A stretch of DNA of 64,000 nucleotides from Flavobacteriaceae bacterium UBA1903 (GCA_002337605.1 DDGL01000002.1:89190-153189), one strand, 5' to 3'. Shown: positions 1 to 8,824, counted from the stretch's first letter. The notes: a model not told the origin generated them from the sequence alone. Program-made: numbers and translations.

Positions 1-75
1 TCGAACATATAAAAGATCCTGAGCATCTAAATATTCAGTTATTTTTTCAAAAGGAAGCTTTTTTCTGAAGAACAT
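1..75 (-). CDS. 5' end of an unidentified gene running off the left edge
   Basis: An ATG at 75 opens a frame on the minus strand that stays open for 25 codons to the window edge, starting MFFRKKLPFEKITEYL. The composition (charged, amphipathic) looks like real coding sequence, but too little is visible to name a family. It lies downstream of the ABC-F gene in the same direction, with about 160 bp of repeat-like spacer between them. Confidence 0.4.
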   Translation of the reverse strand, partial: MFFRKKLPFEKITEYLDAQDLLYVR

Positions 76-234
76 AGTATTGCAATTCTAATAAAATATG
101 AGAACTAAAATTACAAGATGAATTCCGTAAAAACCTACCCTACAAACAGAAGGCGAAAGAAGCAGCCCGGGAACTAGTGGTACGCCTAGTTGGCCTTCCT
201 ACCGGCTGCCAACTACCCCCCTCCTCTCTACTAA
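76..234. repeat. intergenic spacer with degenerate 7-bp periodic repeats
   Basis: Read on the minus strand after the stop of the ABC-F gene, the spacer begins with G-rich blocks of about seven bases (TAGTTAG, TAGAGAG, GAGGGGG, GTAGTTG) and later CCAACTAGG and CCACTAG. The same style of sequence follows several other stop codons in this window. No gene or terminator is obvious here. Confidence 0.4.
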
Positions 235-1860
235 CTAAGAATACATCTCGTCCCGTTGCTCCTTAATCTTCTTGTCACTCATGTACTCATCAAACGTCAT
301 ATAACGATCTATCACTCCTTTTGGGGTAAGTTCTATGACCCGGTTACCCACTGTTTGTGCAAATTCATGGTCATGGGTGGTAAAAAGCACTGTTCCTTTA
401 AAGTTTTTCAGGGAGTTATTAAATGCTGTAATAGACTCTAGATCCAGGTGGTTGGTAGGCTCATCCAACATAACTACATTGGCACGCATCAACATCATTC
501 GACTCAACATACAACGCACTTTTTCTCCTCCGGAAAGCACATTACTTTTCTTTAAGGCTTCTTCGCCACTAAAAAGCATCTTCCCTAAAAATCCACGGAT
601 ATACACTTCTTCCCGCTCCTCTTCAGTTTTGGCGTATTGACGCAACCAGTCTACAAGGGTATCCTCACCATTTTCTTCCTTAAAAAAGGAACTGTTATCC
701 AATGGTAAATAACTTTGATTTGTGGTTACTCCCCAGGCATATTCGCCTTTATCTGCTTTTTTATTTCCATTAATTATTTCGTAGAAGGCAGTGGTGGCAC
801 GAGAGTCACGACTAAACACAACAACTTTGTCTCCCTTGGTCAGGTTAATATTTATCTTACTGAAAAGCGTTTCACCATCTAACGAGGCTTCTAAATTTTC
901 AATATTTAAGATCTGATCTCCTGCTTCCCGCTCGCGCTCAAAAATAATGGCCGGGTAGCGTCTGCTGGAAGGCTTAATATTTGAAACATCCAGCTTATCG
1001 ATCATTTTCTTCCTACTGGTTGCTTGTTTACTCTTTGCAACGTTTGCAGAAAAACGGCGGATAAATTCCTCTAGCTCCTTTTTCTTGTCTTCCGCTTTTT
1101 TGTTTTGTTGTGCACGTTGTCTTGCAGCTAGCTGGCTACTCTCATACCAGAAGGTATAGTTCCCGCTAAAATGATTAATTTTTCCGAAGTCAATATCACT
1201 AATATGCGTACACACACTATCCAGAAAGTGACGGTCGTGAGATACCACAATGACACAGTTATCGTAGTTTGCCAGGAAGTTCTCTAACCACGAAATGGTT
1301 TCGTAATCCAGGTCGTTGGTAGGCTCATCCATAATCAGCACATCAGGACTTCCAAATAAAGCTTGCGCTAACAAGACACGAACTTTTTGCTTTCCGTCCA
1401 GATCGCTCATCATGTTGTAATGAAGGCTGGCGTCTATTCCTAAATTAGATAATAAAGCTGCAGCATCGCTCTCTGCATTCCACCCGTTCATTTCTTCAAA
1501 AGCTACCTGTAACTCCCCTATTCGTTCGGCATTTTCGTCTGTGTAATCTTCGTAGAGTTTGTCGATTTCAGATTTAATGCCAAATAATTCCTTATTACCA
1601 CGCATAACGGTTTCCAACACGGGATATTCATCATAGGCGTTGTGTTCCTGTTCTAAAACAGACATACGCTTACCAGATTCGAGGTGTACCTGCCCAGAAG
1701 TCGGGTCCTGCTTCCCGGAAAGTATTTTTAAAAACGTAGATTTACCGGCACCGTTGGCACCAATAATCCCATAACAGTTGCCTGTTACAAATTTTGTATT
1801 TACATCGTCAAACAACACGCGTTTGCCAAATTGAACTGATAAATTGGAAACTGATAACAT
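235..1860 (-). CDS. ABC-F family ATPase, YbiT/YkpA-like, one degenerate ATP site
   Basis: Soluble protein of 541 residues with two ABC domains and no membrane segments, as in ABC-F proteins that bind the ribosome E site. NBD1 has Walker A GANGAGKST (about 34-42), Walker B VLIMDEPTNDLD and switch SHDRHF, but its signature is DLDGKQKVRV (about 153) instead of LSGG. NBD2 has lost Walker A (FSRDSRATTAF, about 348-357) but keeps signature LSGGEKVRC (about 440), Walker B VVMLDEPTNHLD and THDHEF. A charged linker with Lys/Arg-rich helices (about 240-310) joins them. By ABC geometry the site formed by NBD1 Walker A and NBD2 signature is intact and the other is dead. A TAATTTTG promoter-like box lies 23 bp upstream of the start. 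Role in translation is inferred from the family; the substrate or stalled state is unknown. Confidence 0.88.
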   Translation of the reverse strand: MLSVSNLSVQFGKRVLFDDVNTKFVTGNCYGIIGANGAGKSTFLKILSGKQDPTSGQVHLESGKRMSVLEQEHNAYDEYPVLETVMRGNKELFGIKSEIDKLYEDYTDENAERIGELQVAFEEMNGWNAESDAAALLSNLGIDASLHYNMMSDLDGKQKVRVLLAQALFGSPDVLIMDEPTNDLDYETISWLENFLANYDNCVIVVSHDRHFLDSVCTHISDIDFGKINHFSGNYTFWYESSQLAARQRAQQNKKAEDKKKELEEFIRRFSANVAKSKQATSRKKMIDKLDVSNIKPSSRRYPAIIFEREREAGDQILNIENLEASLDGETLFSKININLTKGDKVVVFSRDSRATTAFYEIINGNKKADKGEYAWGVTTNQSYLPLDNSSFFKEENGEDTLVDWLRQYAKTEEEREEVYIRGFLGKMLFSGEEALKKSNVLSGGEKVRCMLSRMMLMRANVVMLDEPTNHLDLESITAFNNSLKNFKGTVLFTTHDHEFAQTVGNRVIELTPKGVIDRYMTFDEYMSDKKIKEQRDEMYS

Positions 1861-1954
1861 CTTTTTTTTCTTTAATTGGGCGCAAAATTAACCAAATACC
1901 CTAGACTGAAGAAATATTAACGTTTATATATTCCTTTTAACCTGCAATTAACAA

Positions 1955-1982
1955 TTGAATGGATAAGGGAAGTCTATTTTTG
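1955..1982 (+). promoter_or_regulatory. Bacteroidota-type promoter of the TlpA-like gene
   Basis: TTG at 1955-1957, a 17-base spacer and TATTTTTG at 1975-1982 match the flavobacterial sigma-A form TTG-N17-TAnnTTTG exactly. The box lies 23 bp before the ATG at 2006. Confidence 0.7.
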
Positions 1983-2005
1983 TTTATCAAGTTGGCCCGT
2001 AGCTT

Positions 2006-3406
2006 ATGATTAAACATTTACTATTTATACTTTCTGCGACACTACTGTTTTCCTGCAATTCTGAAAAGGAGCGCTCGGGAGACACCTATTTTGGTGGTGA
2101 AATTGTCAACCCAAAAACAAAGCATATTGTTATTCTGAAAGATGGTGCCGTTATAGACAGCATTTTACTTAATGAAGATAATACGTTCTTCTATAAATTT
2201 AAGGACCCTGTGTCTGGCATTTATACGTTTAAGCATAACGAATTTCAGATGTTCTATTTGCAGCCTGGCGATAGTTTGATGCTTCGTGTTAATACCATGG
2301 GGTTTGATGAATCCTTACACTACTCTGGAATTGGCGCCAAAGACAATAATTTTTTGATGAAATTATTTCTTCAAAATGAAGCTGAAGCAAGAGTGATAAC
2401 AAAAGACTATTTACTTTCACCGAAGGAGTTTTCTGAAAAGCTAGATTCTTTAGATGCCGAACATACCAAGGAATTAAACAAATTTATCAAGAAAAATGAC
2501 CCTGCGGAAGAGTTTGTTAAAATCGCTGAATCCAACTTCAGGTATAACGAGTACATTAAAAAAGAGCTCTATACTGCGGTGTACAACAGAAATGCCGAAA
2601 GAGTAGCCAATGCAAATTTTCCTGACGATTTTTATGCCTACCGTTCTGAAATAGACTTAGGCAATAACAAGCTACGCACTTATTACCCATACTACAGATT
2701 TCTGGATTTGTATTTTGACAACCTTGCTTTTGAAAATTACGACAACAATTCTTCTCTGGATCGAACTTCTTTTACACACAAGAAAGCTAAAATACAATTA
2801 ATAGATAGCCTGGTTACCAACGATTCGTTGAAAAACAGCCTGATTAGAAGAAACGCCCGAAACTATTTGCTTCACACTAAAGATCCGGATAACGGACGGA
2901 AAATGGTCGAAATGGTACAGCGATTGAATGACAACCCGATACATCAAGAAGAAATTAAAAACTTAGCTCAAGCTACAAATAAATTGACTCCAGGGCAAAA
3001 AGTTCCTAATGTAGTATTGGTAAATTCAGACAATGAGGCAAAAAAACTACACGAAATTCTTACGAAACGGACGGTACTTTACTTCTGGTCCATGGAGTCT
3101 GTAAAACATTTCAAGGATATTCACTCCAAAGTAGCCGAACTCTCTTCAAAATACCCAGAATTTGAATTTATAGGCATTAATACTGACACCCATTATAAAA
3201 AATGGTTGCAAACCGTAAAAATGTCTGGATTTAATAAAGAAAAAGAATTTCAGTTAGAAGATATTGAAAATGCCGAAAGAAGCCTCGTACTAACTTCCAA
3301 CAATAAAGCACTTATCATTAAAAGGAATGGTGAAATACTTGAGAGCAATACAAATCTCTTCAACCAGTCTATAGAGGAGCAACTACTAGCATTTCTAAAC
3401 CTGTAA
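2006..3406 (+). CDS. TlpA-like thioredoxin-fold lipoprotein lacking CxxC
   Basis: Lipoprotein of 466 residues: lipobox LLFSC places Cys at about 17. The N-terminal part (about 25-130) resembles the beta-rich domain often found before thioredoxin folds in Bacteroidota. A helical middle follows. The C-terminal part from about 330 (PGQKVPNVVL, RTVLYFWS, FIGINTD) is a thioredoxin-like fold. The place where the CxxC should be reads FWSMESVKH, so the two redox cysteines are missing. It is probably a periplasmic, non-redox structural or binding relative of the TlpA/ResA group. It overlaps the 3' end of the convergent GNAT gene by 12 bp. Confidence 0.8.
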   Translation: MIKHLLFILSATLLFSCNSEKERSGDTYFGGEIVNPKTKHIVILKDGAVIDSILLNEDNTFFYKFKDPVSGIYTFKHNEFQMFYLQPGDSLMLRVNTMGFDESLHYSGIGAKDNNFLMKLFLQNEAEARVITKDYLLSPKEFSEKLDSLDAEHTKELNKFIKKNDPAEEFVKIAESNFRYNEYIKKELYTAVYNRNAERVANANFPDDFYAYRSEIDLGNNKLRTYYPYYRFLDLYFDNLAFENYDNNSSLDRTSFTHKKAKIQLIDSLVTNDSLKNSLIRRNARNYLLHTKDPDNGRKMVEMVQRLNDNPIHQEEIKNLAQATNKLTPGQKVPNVVLVNSDNEAKKLHEILTKRTVLYFWSMESVKHFKDIHSKVAELSSKYPEFEFIGINTDTHYKKWLQTVKMSGFNKEKEFQLEDIENAERSLVLTSNNKALIIKRNGEILESNTNLFNQSIEEQLLAFLNL

Positions 3407-3916
3407 AGCTTTTTCAAATAAAAGCAGTGGCTCTGGATCCCCTTCAAAAAAGTAATCTCCCGTCTTTTTTAACCCTAATTTTTTCAACAACTTAATTGAA
3501 GCCACATTATGAGGCACTGTAAAGGCAAGCACTTTAGTTAGATTCAATGTGTCCACTGCATTTTTTAAAATCGCATTAGACGCTTCAAATCCGTACCCTT
3601 TACCCATAAATGGAGACAAAAATGCAAATCCGATATCTGGATGGTCTAAATTTTCTCGTTTGTACATTCCACAAGTTCCTACCGGTAGTTTTGAAGCTTT
3701 TTCTATAACCAGATAAGAACCATATCCATTCGTTGTGTAGCTTGGAATGTACTTTTCTATGATTTGCTGTTCAGCATCGGCAATAGTTTTTATGTTTCTA
3801 TCTCCTATGTAGTGCAGCCAACCTTCGCTATTTAATAATTCGTAAAAAAAAGGAGCGTCTGTTACCTCGATTTTTCGAAGTGACAAACGCGCTGTTTCTA
3901 TTTCTGAACTTTTCAA
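3395..3916 (-). CDS. GNAT family N-acetyltransferase (RimJ/RimL type)
   Basis: 173 residues with the GNAT fold of the RimJ/RimL subgroup: ETARLSLRKIEVTDAPFF at the N-terminus, the central acetyl-CoA region FLSPFMGKGYGFEA, and VASIKLLKKLGLKKTG near the end. It probably acetylates an amine on a small molecule or protein N-terminus; the substrate cannot be told. It starts 5 bp after the glyA stop, so the two are likely co-transcribed. Its last 12 bp overlap the convergent lipoprotein gene. Confidence 0.88.
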   Translation of the reverse strand: MKSSEIETARLSLRKIEVTDAPFFYELLNSEGWLHYIGDRNIKTIADAEQQIIEKYIPSYTTNGYGSYLVIEKASKLPVGTCGMYKRENLDHPDIGFAFLSPFMGKGYGFEASNAILKNAVDTLNLTKVLAFTVPHNVASIKLLKKLGLKKTGDYFFEGDPEPLLLFEKALQV

Positions 3917-3921
3917 ATACG

Positions 3922-5196
3922 TTACGATTTAAACAAAGGCAAACCTGCCATCATAGTATGTACTTTTTCAGCTACAGCTTCCAAAGCTGCATCATCTTCG
4001 AAGTTTGTAATTGCCTCATCTACCAGATCTACCACTTGTTTCATAGCATCTTGTTTTAGTCCGCGGGTAGTGATGGCTGCCGTCCCTATACGTATTCCAC
4101 TGGTAACAAATGGAGATTTGTCATCAAAAGGCACCATGTTTTTGTTTACAGTGATTTCCGCTTTGCCCAGGGCTTCTTCAGCCTGCTTTCCAGTGATATT
4201 TTTGTTTCGAAGGTCAATAAGCATCATGTGATTATCGGTTCCACCACTTATAATTTTATAGTCTTTGGCAACAAAAGCTTCGGCCATAACGGCTGCATTC
4301 TTTTTAACTTGAATCATGTAATGTAAAAATTCATCTGTCAAAGCTTCTCCAAATGCGATTGCTTTGGCAGCAATGATATGCTCTAACGGACCTCCTTGAT
4401 TTCCCGGGAAAATTCCGCTATCTAAAAGCGAAGACATTTTACGAAGGTTTCCGTTTTTCAATTTTATTCCGAAAGGATTATCAAAGTCTTTACCCATCAT
4501 GATCATTCCACCTCTTGGTCCTCGTAATGTTTTGTGCGTAGTTGTAGTAACTACGTGGCAATGTGGCATGGGGTCGCTAATAATTCCCTTGGCAATCAAA
4601 CCTGCGGGATGTGCAATATCTGCCATTAAAAAAGCGCCTACTTTATCGGCTATTTCACGAAAACGCTTGTAATCTATCTCGCGGGAATAGGCAGAAGCAC
4701 CTGCAATGATCATTTTAGGTTTTTCTTTTGTGGCAACTTGTTCTACGTGATCGTAATCTATGAGCCCAGTTTCACTATCAACCCCATAAAATACAGGATT
4801 GTATAACTTTCCGCTAAAATTTACGGGTGATCCGTGCGTTAGATGCCCACCGTGTGACAAGTCGAATCCTAAAAACGTATCTCCAGGCTGTAAGCATGCA
4901 GCAAATACAGCAGTGTTTGCCTGGGAGCCACTGTGGGGCTGCACGTTTACATACTCGGCTCCAAAGAGTGTTTTTGCGCGATCTATGGCTAATTGCTCTA
5001 CCTCGTCCACCACTTCACAACCGCCATAATAACGTTTGCCTGGGTAGCCTTCGGCATATTTATTTGTTAATACAGATCCTGCGGCCTCCATCACCTGGTC
5101 GCTCACAAAATTTTCGGAAGCAATGAGTTCTAATCCGTTTAATTGACGTTGTTCTTCGGCTTCAATAAGTTCAAATATCTGCTGATCGCGCTGCAT
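3922..5196 (-). CDS. glyA: serine hydroxymethyltransferase
   Basis: 424 residues, the normal length for bacterial SHMT. It converts serine and tetrahydrofolate to glycine and 5,10-methylene-THF with pyridoxal phosphate. Visible landmarks: LIASENFVS near the N-terminus, YAEGYPGKRYYGG, the PLP-lysine region TTTTHKTLRGPRGG with Lys at about 222, and DNHMMLIDLR. It leads a likely two-gene unit with the GNAT gene 5 bp downstream. Start ATG gives MQRDQQIFELI, as is usual in the family. Confidence 0.97.
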   Translation of the reverse strand: MQRDQQIFELIEAEEQRQLNGLELIASENFVSDQVMEAAGSVLTNKYAEGYPGKRYYGGCEVVDEVEQLAIDRAKTLFGAEYVNVQPHSGSQANTAVFAACLQPGDTFLGFDLSHGGHLTHGSPVNFSGKLYNPVFYGVDSETGLIDYDHVEQVATKEKPKMIIAGASAYSREIDYKRFREIADKVGAFLMADIAHPAGLIAKGIISDPMPHCHVVTTTTHKTLRGPRGGMIMMGKDFDNPFGIKLKNGNLRKMSSLLDSGIFPGNQGGPLEHIIAAKAIAFGEALTDEFLHYMIQVKKNAAVMAEAFVAKDYKIISGGTDNHMMLIDLRNKNITGKQAEEALGKAEITVNKNMVPFDDKSPFVTSGIRIGTAAITTRGLKQDAMKQVVDLVDEAITNFEDDAALEAVAEKVHTMMAGLPLFKS

Positions 5197-5509
5197 AGGT
5201 ATATTTAATTTTAAGAGAGAAAGTTTTGCCCAAGCCCTAACGGGTAACTTTCAAAATTTTTAAAAAAATAGAAAATCGCTCTCTTTAGGGTCGGTGATCG
5301 ATTTTTTGGTATTTACAACTTTAAATTTATTAAACAATTTCAGTAAAATGAAACACTATAAATGTAGGTTGCCGAGTGATTTTTTATGACTTCCGTTAAG
5401 GAAAACATAAAAAACTGTATCGAGGCACCAAAAATACAAAATGCTTGTGGTTAGTTGTTCAGAAATTATATATTTGATTCAACAAAATTACAAACAAAAA
5501 AAACCTGCT
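5197..5509. other. divergent intergenic region glyA / fumarylacetoacetase
   Basis: A 313-bp AT-rich spacer between divergent genes. On the glyA side, 5219-5225 (GAAAGTT) can pair with 5246-5252 (AACTTTC) around a C/G-rich loop, which may be a leader hairpin in the glyA transcript. I do not recognise a riboswitch. No coding sequence is supported. Confidence 0.35.
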
Positions 5510-6787
5510 ATGCCTTTAACAGCCAACGACCCAAAAAGAAAATCCTGGTTACACGTACCTAAAAACAGTGACTTCCCGATACAGAATATTCCTTTTGGCG
5601 TATTTTTAACCCGTGACGACATTATTACTATTGGTACCCGCATTGGAGAAACTGCTATAGATTTAGGCGCACTTCACCAATTAGGTTACTTTAAGGGCAT
5701 TGATCTTACCGATGATATTTTTTTGCAGGACACTTTAAACGACTTTATTGCCGATGGTCGCAAAACGTGGCGTCTGGTACGTAATCGTGTTTCTGACCTA
5801 TTTTTAGAAGGAAACGATGAACTACGCAAACACAAAGATCACTGCAAGGAAGTATTGTTCCGTTTAGATGAAATTGAAATGCAACTCCCTGTAGATGTAG
5901 GAGATTATACAGACTTCTACGCAAGTAAAGAGCATGCAACTAATGTTGGGTCATTATTCCGTGATCCTGAAAATGCATTGTTACCTAACTGGCTGCACAT
6001 CCCGATTGGGTATCACGGCAGAAGCTCTTCTATTGTACCATCCGGAACTCCTATTCGCAGACCTATCGGGCAAACCAAACCTGGAGACGATGGCATACCA
6101 AATTTTGGCCCCTCGAAACTATTGGACTTTGAGTTGGAAATGGCTTTTATTACAACCGCAACAAATGATCTGGGAAAACGTGTCCCTATTAAAGAAGCCG
6201 AAGAAAACATCTTTGGCCTGGTACTCTTTAACGACTGGAGTGCACGCGATATACAAGGTTGGGAGTACGTACCTCTTGGACCCTTTTTAGGAAAAAGTTT
6301 TGCTTCTACTATTTCACCCTGGATCGTTACTCTTGATGCGTTACAGCCCTTTAGAACTAATGGACCAAAGCAAGAACCTAAACCACTCCCCTATTTGCAG
6401 CAAAAAGACAATATGAATTACGACATTCACTTACAAGCTGCTATTCAACCAAAAGGTAGTAAAGAAACTGTTGTAGCCAATTCCAATTTTAAATATATGT
6501 ACTGGTCTATGGCACAACAATTAACCCACCACACAGTGAACGGTTGTAATGTACGTAGTGGCGATATGATGGGGAGCGGAACTATTTCTGGCCCCACTGA
6601 AGATAGTTACGGATCTATGCTGGAATTAAGCTGGAAAGGAACAAAGCCAGTAAAATTAAATGATGGTTCTGAACGTAAATTTATCCACGATGGAGATACT
6701 GTAATTATGCGTGGTTACTGTGAAAAGGATGGATTACGATTAGGGTTTGGAGAGTGCTCTGGAAAGGTTTTGCCAGCTAAGGAATAA
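5510..6787 (+). CDS. fahA: fumarylacetoacetase
   Basis: 425 residues from the ATG at 5510; an in-frame upstream start at 5441 would add 23 residues that do not look like the family, whose N-terminus is MPLTANDPKRKSW here. It hydrolyses fumarylacetoacetate to fumarate and acetoacetate, the last step of tyrosine and homogentisate breakdown. Family marks: GYHGRSSSIV with RPIGQ following, DFELEMAFI with the metal-binding glutamates, FNDWSARDIQGWEYVPLGPF, and NGCNVRSGDMMGSGTISGP. Other tyrosine-degradation genes are not next to it. Confidence 0.95.
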   Translation: MPLTANDPKRKSWLHVPKNSDFPIQNIPFGVFLTRDDIITIGTRIGETAIDLGALHQLGYFKGIDLTDDIFLQDTLNDFIADGRKTWRLVRNRVSDLFLEGNDELRKHKDHCKEVLFRLDEIEMQLPVDVGDYTDFYASKEHATNVGSLFRDPENALLPNWLHIPIGYHGRSSSIVPSGTPIRRPIGQTKPGDDGIPNFGPSKLLDFELEMAFITTATNDLGKRVPIKEAEENIFGLVLFNDWSARDIQGWEYVPLGPFLGKSFASTISPWIVTLDALQPFRTNGPKQEPKPLPYLQQKDNMNYDIHLQAAIQPKGSKETVVANSNFKYMYWSMAQQLTHHTVNGCNVRSGDMMGSGTISGPTEDSYGSMLELSWKGTKPVKLNDGSERKFIHDGDTVIMRGYCEKDGLRLGFGECSGKVLPAKE

Positions 6788-6838
6788 GTTTTGGCACGCC
6801 AATTGTATTTTTACAATTGTAACCAAAACAAATTCGTT

Positions 6839-8107
6839 ATGAAATGCTCACTAAATTTCTTCAAATTGAATGGAGTGTTCTCATTTGAGCATTCTATCTT
6901 CTTTATTAACTATTTATTCAGGATAAAAAAAATAGTACTCCTGCTCGGTATTGCCGTTGCATTCGCAGGATGTAACAGTGTAAAACGTAACCAGAAGTAC
7001 TTGCTGAAAGGAAATTACGACCAGGCCATAGAGCTTGCCGTAAAGAAAATTGGAAATGACAGGAACGATACCCAGATCAACGAGCATATCATTTTATTAG
7101 AAGAAGCGTATGCAAAAGCTGTTTCGCAAGACAATAGAAGAATTACTGCACTTCAAAACAATACTTCGCCAGAAGCATTACGAGAGCTGTATTATATTTA
7201 CAGTAATTTAGACAATCGTCAGGAAACTATCCGCCCGTTGTTACCCTTACGAAATGTGGAAAAAGGATTTGATGCCAGTTTTCCTATGGTAAACTATTCG
7301 CAACAACTTTCAAGAGCACGAAACAACTTCGCCAACGCTTTATATAATGAAGCTAAAGGGTTGATGGCTCGTAATAATACAATGGCATATAGAGATGCAC
7401 ATAAGGTGTTAAGTGAGTTGAAGCAATTACAATCTAATTATAAAGATGTAGACCAGTTACTGGAAGAGGCACACTTCTTCGGAACCGATTTTGTTCTGGT
7501 AACTATAAACAACCGAAGTAACATACTCATTCCAAGGCGCCTGGAGCAAGAGTTAGTAGATTTCAACACCTATAACCTAGATGATTTCTGGACCGAATAC
7601 CACAATGAAAGACAACGAGACATCCAATATAACTATGGGATTGTGCTTAACTTTAGAGAAATTGGGTTCTCTCCAGAGCGTATTTCAGAAAAAGAATTCA
7701 GTCGTAGTGAAGAAATTAAGGACGGTTGGAAATACAAGGTAGACCGTAATGGAAATAAGATAAAAGACAAAGACGGAAACTTTATAAAAATTGATCTTTT
7801 TAAAACTGTAACTGCGCGAGTAACACACACCCTACAAACTAAATCTGTTTTAGTGGGAGGCGATGTAATTTACAGAGATCTACAAGGAGGTCGAAATATT
7901 GACAAACACCCATTGGCTACAGAATTTATTTTTGAAAATGTTTTTGCTACATACCGTGGCGATGAAGATGCTTTAACCAACGAAGACCTGCAACTCATTA
8001 GAAACAGATTTGTTCCGTTTCCAGACAATGCACAAATGTTACTGGATGCCGGAGATGATATAAAAGGCAGGTTAAAGGATATTCTGAAGAAAAATAGTTT
8101 TAGATAA
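6839..8107 (+). CDS. lipoprotein of unknown function
   Basis: The frame is open from 6791; the first plausible ATG is at 6839 (422 residues). The lipobox region reads KKIVLLLGIAVAFAGCNSV, which is a typical signal peptide, but the codon where ATG would be expected (ATA at about 6922) is not a start, so the protein has an unusual 28-residue extension before the hydrophobic stretch. The mature part is helical at first (YDQAIELAVKKI, repeat-like) and then beta-rich with charged turns. I recognise no enzyme motif. It follows fahA by 50 bp and ends at a strong terminator. Confidence 0.75.
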   Translation: MKCSLNFFKLNGVFSFEHSIFFINYLFRIKKIVLLLGIAVAFAGCNSVKRNQKYLLKGNYDQAIELAVKKIGNDRNDTQINEHIILLEEAYAKAVSQDNRRITALQNNTSPEALRELYYIYSNLDNRQETIRPLLPLRNVEKGFDASFPMVNYSQQLSRARNNFANALYNEAKGLMARNNTMAYRDAHKVLSELKQLQSNYKDVDQLLEEAHFFGTDFVLVTINNRSNILIPRRLEQELVDFNTYNLDDFWTEYHNERQRDIQYNYGIVLNFREIGFSPERISEKEFSRSEEIKDGWKYKVDRNGNKIKDKDGNFIKIDLFKTVTARVTHTLQTKSVLVGGDVIYRDLQGGRNIDKHPLATEFIFENVFATYRGDEDALTNEDLQLIRNRFVPFPDNAQMLLDAGDDIKGRLKDILKKNSFR

Positions 8108-8137
8108 AAAAAGCCGACAATCAAGTCGGCTTTTTTT
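8106..8137. terminator. bidirectional intrinsic terminator
   Basis: AAAAAAAGCCGAC (8106-8118) pairs perfectly with GTCGGCTTTTTTT (8125-8137) around a 6-base loop. With an A-run on one side and a T-run on the other it can end both the lipoprotein gene and the convergent ytxJ. Confidence 0.9.
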
Positions 8138-8531
8138 ATACAAATTTTTTCAATTCCTCAGCCTGAATCGTATGATGCGAGGCGTGATAAACAGCCACCC
8201 CGTTTTTTATAACTATAAGCTGAGGGCTCTCGTGAATAACCTGAAACTTATATCCTACTTCATCAGAGACGTTGCGATGTGCTTTTAGGTCCAGGTAATA
8301 TAATTTCATCTGATCGTCGGTTAATTCATAACTTCTTTCAAAATTCCGGAATACCATTTTACTAATTCCACACGTAGTAGAATGCTTGAAGATAGCAACG
8401 GGAGTTGTTTTGGATTGTTCAGATATTTCATCCAACTGTTTTAATTCCGAAAGTACATGCCAAGGTACTTCTACAAGTTCTTCCTTAGCGATATCACGTT
8501 GTGTTTTCTTGAATTTATCGAATATTCCCAT
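8136..8531 (-). CDS. ytxJ: YtxJ family monothiol thioredoxin-fold protein
   Basis: 131 residues from the ATG at 8531 (MGIFDKFKKT); an upstream in-frame start would add 14 poorly conserved residues. YtxJ proteins are single-cysteine thioredoxin-fold proteins thought to act in bacillithiol chemistry. The expected site is visible as FKHSTTCGISKMV with one Cys, followed by YLDLKAHRNVSDE and the cis-Pro region HESPQLIVIKNG. Cytoplasmic. Bacillithiol dependence is inferred from the family. Confidence 0.88.
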   Translation of the reverse strand: MGIFDKFKKTQRDIAKEELVEVPWHVLSELKQLDEISEQSKTTPVAIFKHSTTCGISKMVFRNFERSYELTDDQMKLYYLDLKAHRNVSDEVGYKFQVIHESPQLIVIKNGVAVYHASHHTIQAEELKKFV

Positions 8532-8609
8532 AGCAAAATGTTGTTTCAGCAAAAGTACGACAACTTGCAACATAACTATCTCAAAGAAATACTAAACAAT
8601 CAGTAAAAC

Positions 8610-8655
8610 CGTCATAATGTCTGTTAAAACAGTGCGTATTACAGACATATTGTCG
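8610..8655. promoter_or_regulatory. large inverted repeat upstream of clpB
   Basis: Arms CGTCATAATGTCTGT (8610-8624) and ACAGACATATTGTCG (8641-8655) match at 12 of 15 positions around a 16-base spacer; the spacer side of arm 1 also forms CTGTT-AA-AACAG. This is a candidate operator or activator site for heat-shock control of clpB. It is not the HrcA CIRCE element. Confidence 0.5.
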
Positions 8656-8665
8656 TAATTTTAGA

Positions 8666-8681
8666 TTGGTTCAGTATTTGA
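8666..8681 (+). promoter_or_regulatory. possible sigma-54-like element upstream of clpB
   Basis: TTGG at 8666 and TTGA at 8678 put GG and GA ten bases apart, close to the sigma-54 GG-N10-GC pattern, with the inverted repeat just upstream where an enhancer or operator could sit. The last base does not match, and no TAnnTTTG box is clear nearby, so this is tentative. Confidence 0.25.
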
Positions 8682-8824
8682 AATACTAGTTTCAAAAGAT
8701 TAAAAAATGAAACCTGGACTGAATAAAACTTCAGCTTAAAACAGGTTCTTTCGGCGAAAGCCAAATCATTAGATAACTAATAAAAATAACAATAGATTCC
8801 GTTCTAACGGAAACAAGATACACT

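Noticed and set aside
3250..3447. Minus-strand frame over the end of the TlpA-like gene
   Set aside because: Covered by the lipoprotein and GNAT genes, with no motif.
5197..5440. Possible glycine, SAM or THF riboswitch before glyA
   Set aside because: Only a short 7-bp stem was found; none of the conserved riboswitch cores I know could be recognised.
8234..8595. Open frames on the plus strand over ytxJ
   Set aside because: They overlap a recognised protein and show no own motifs or promoter.
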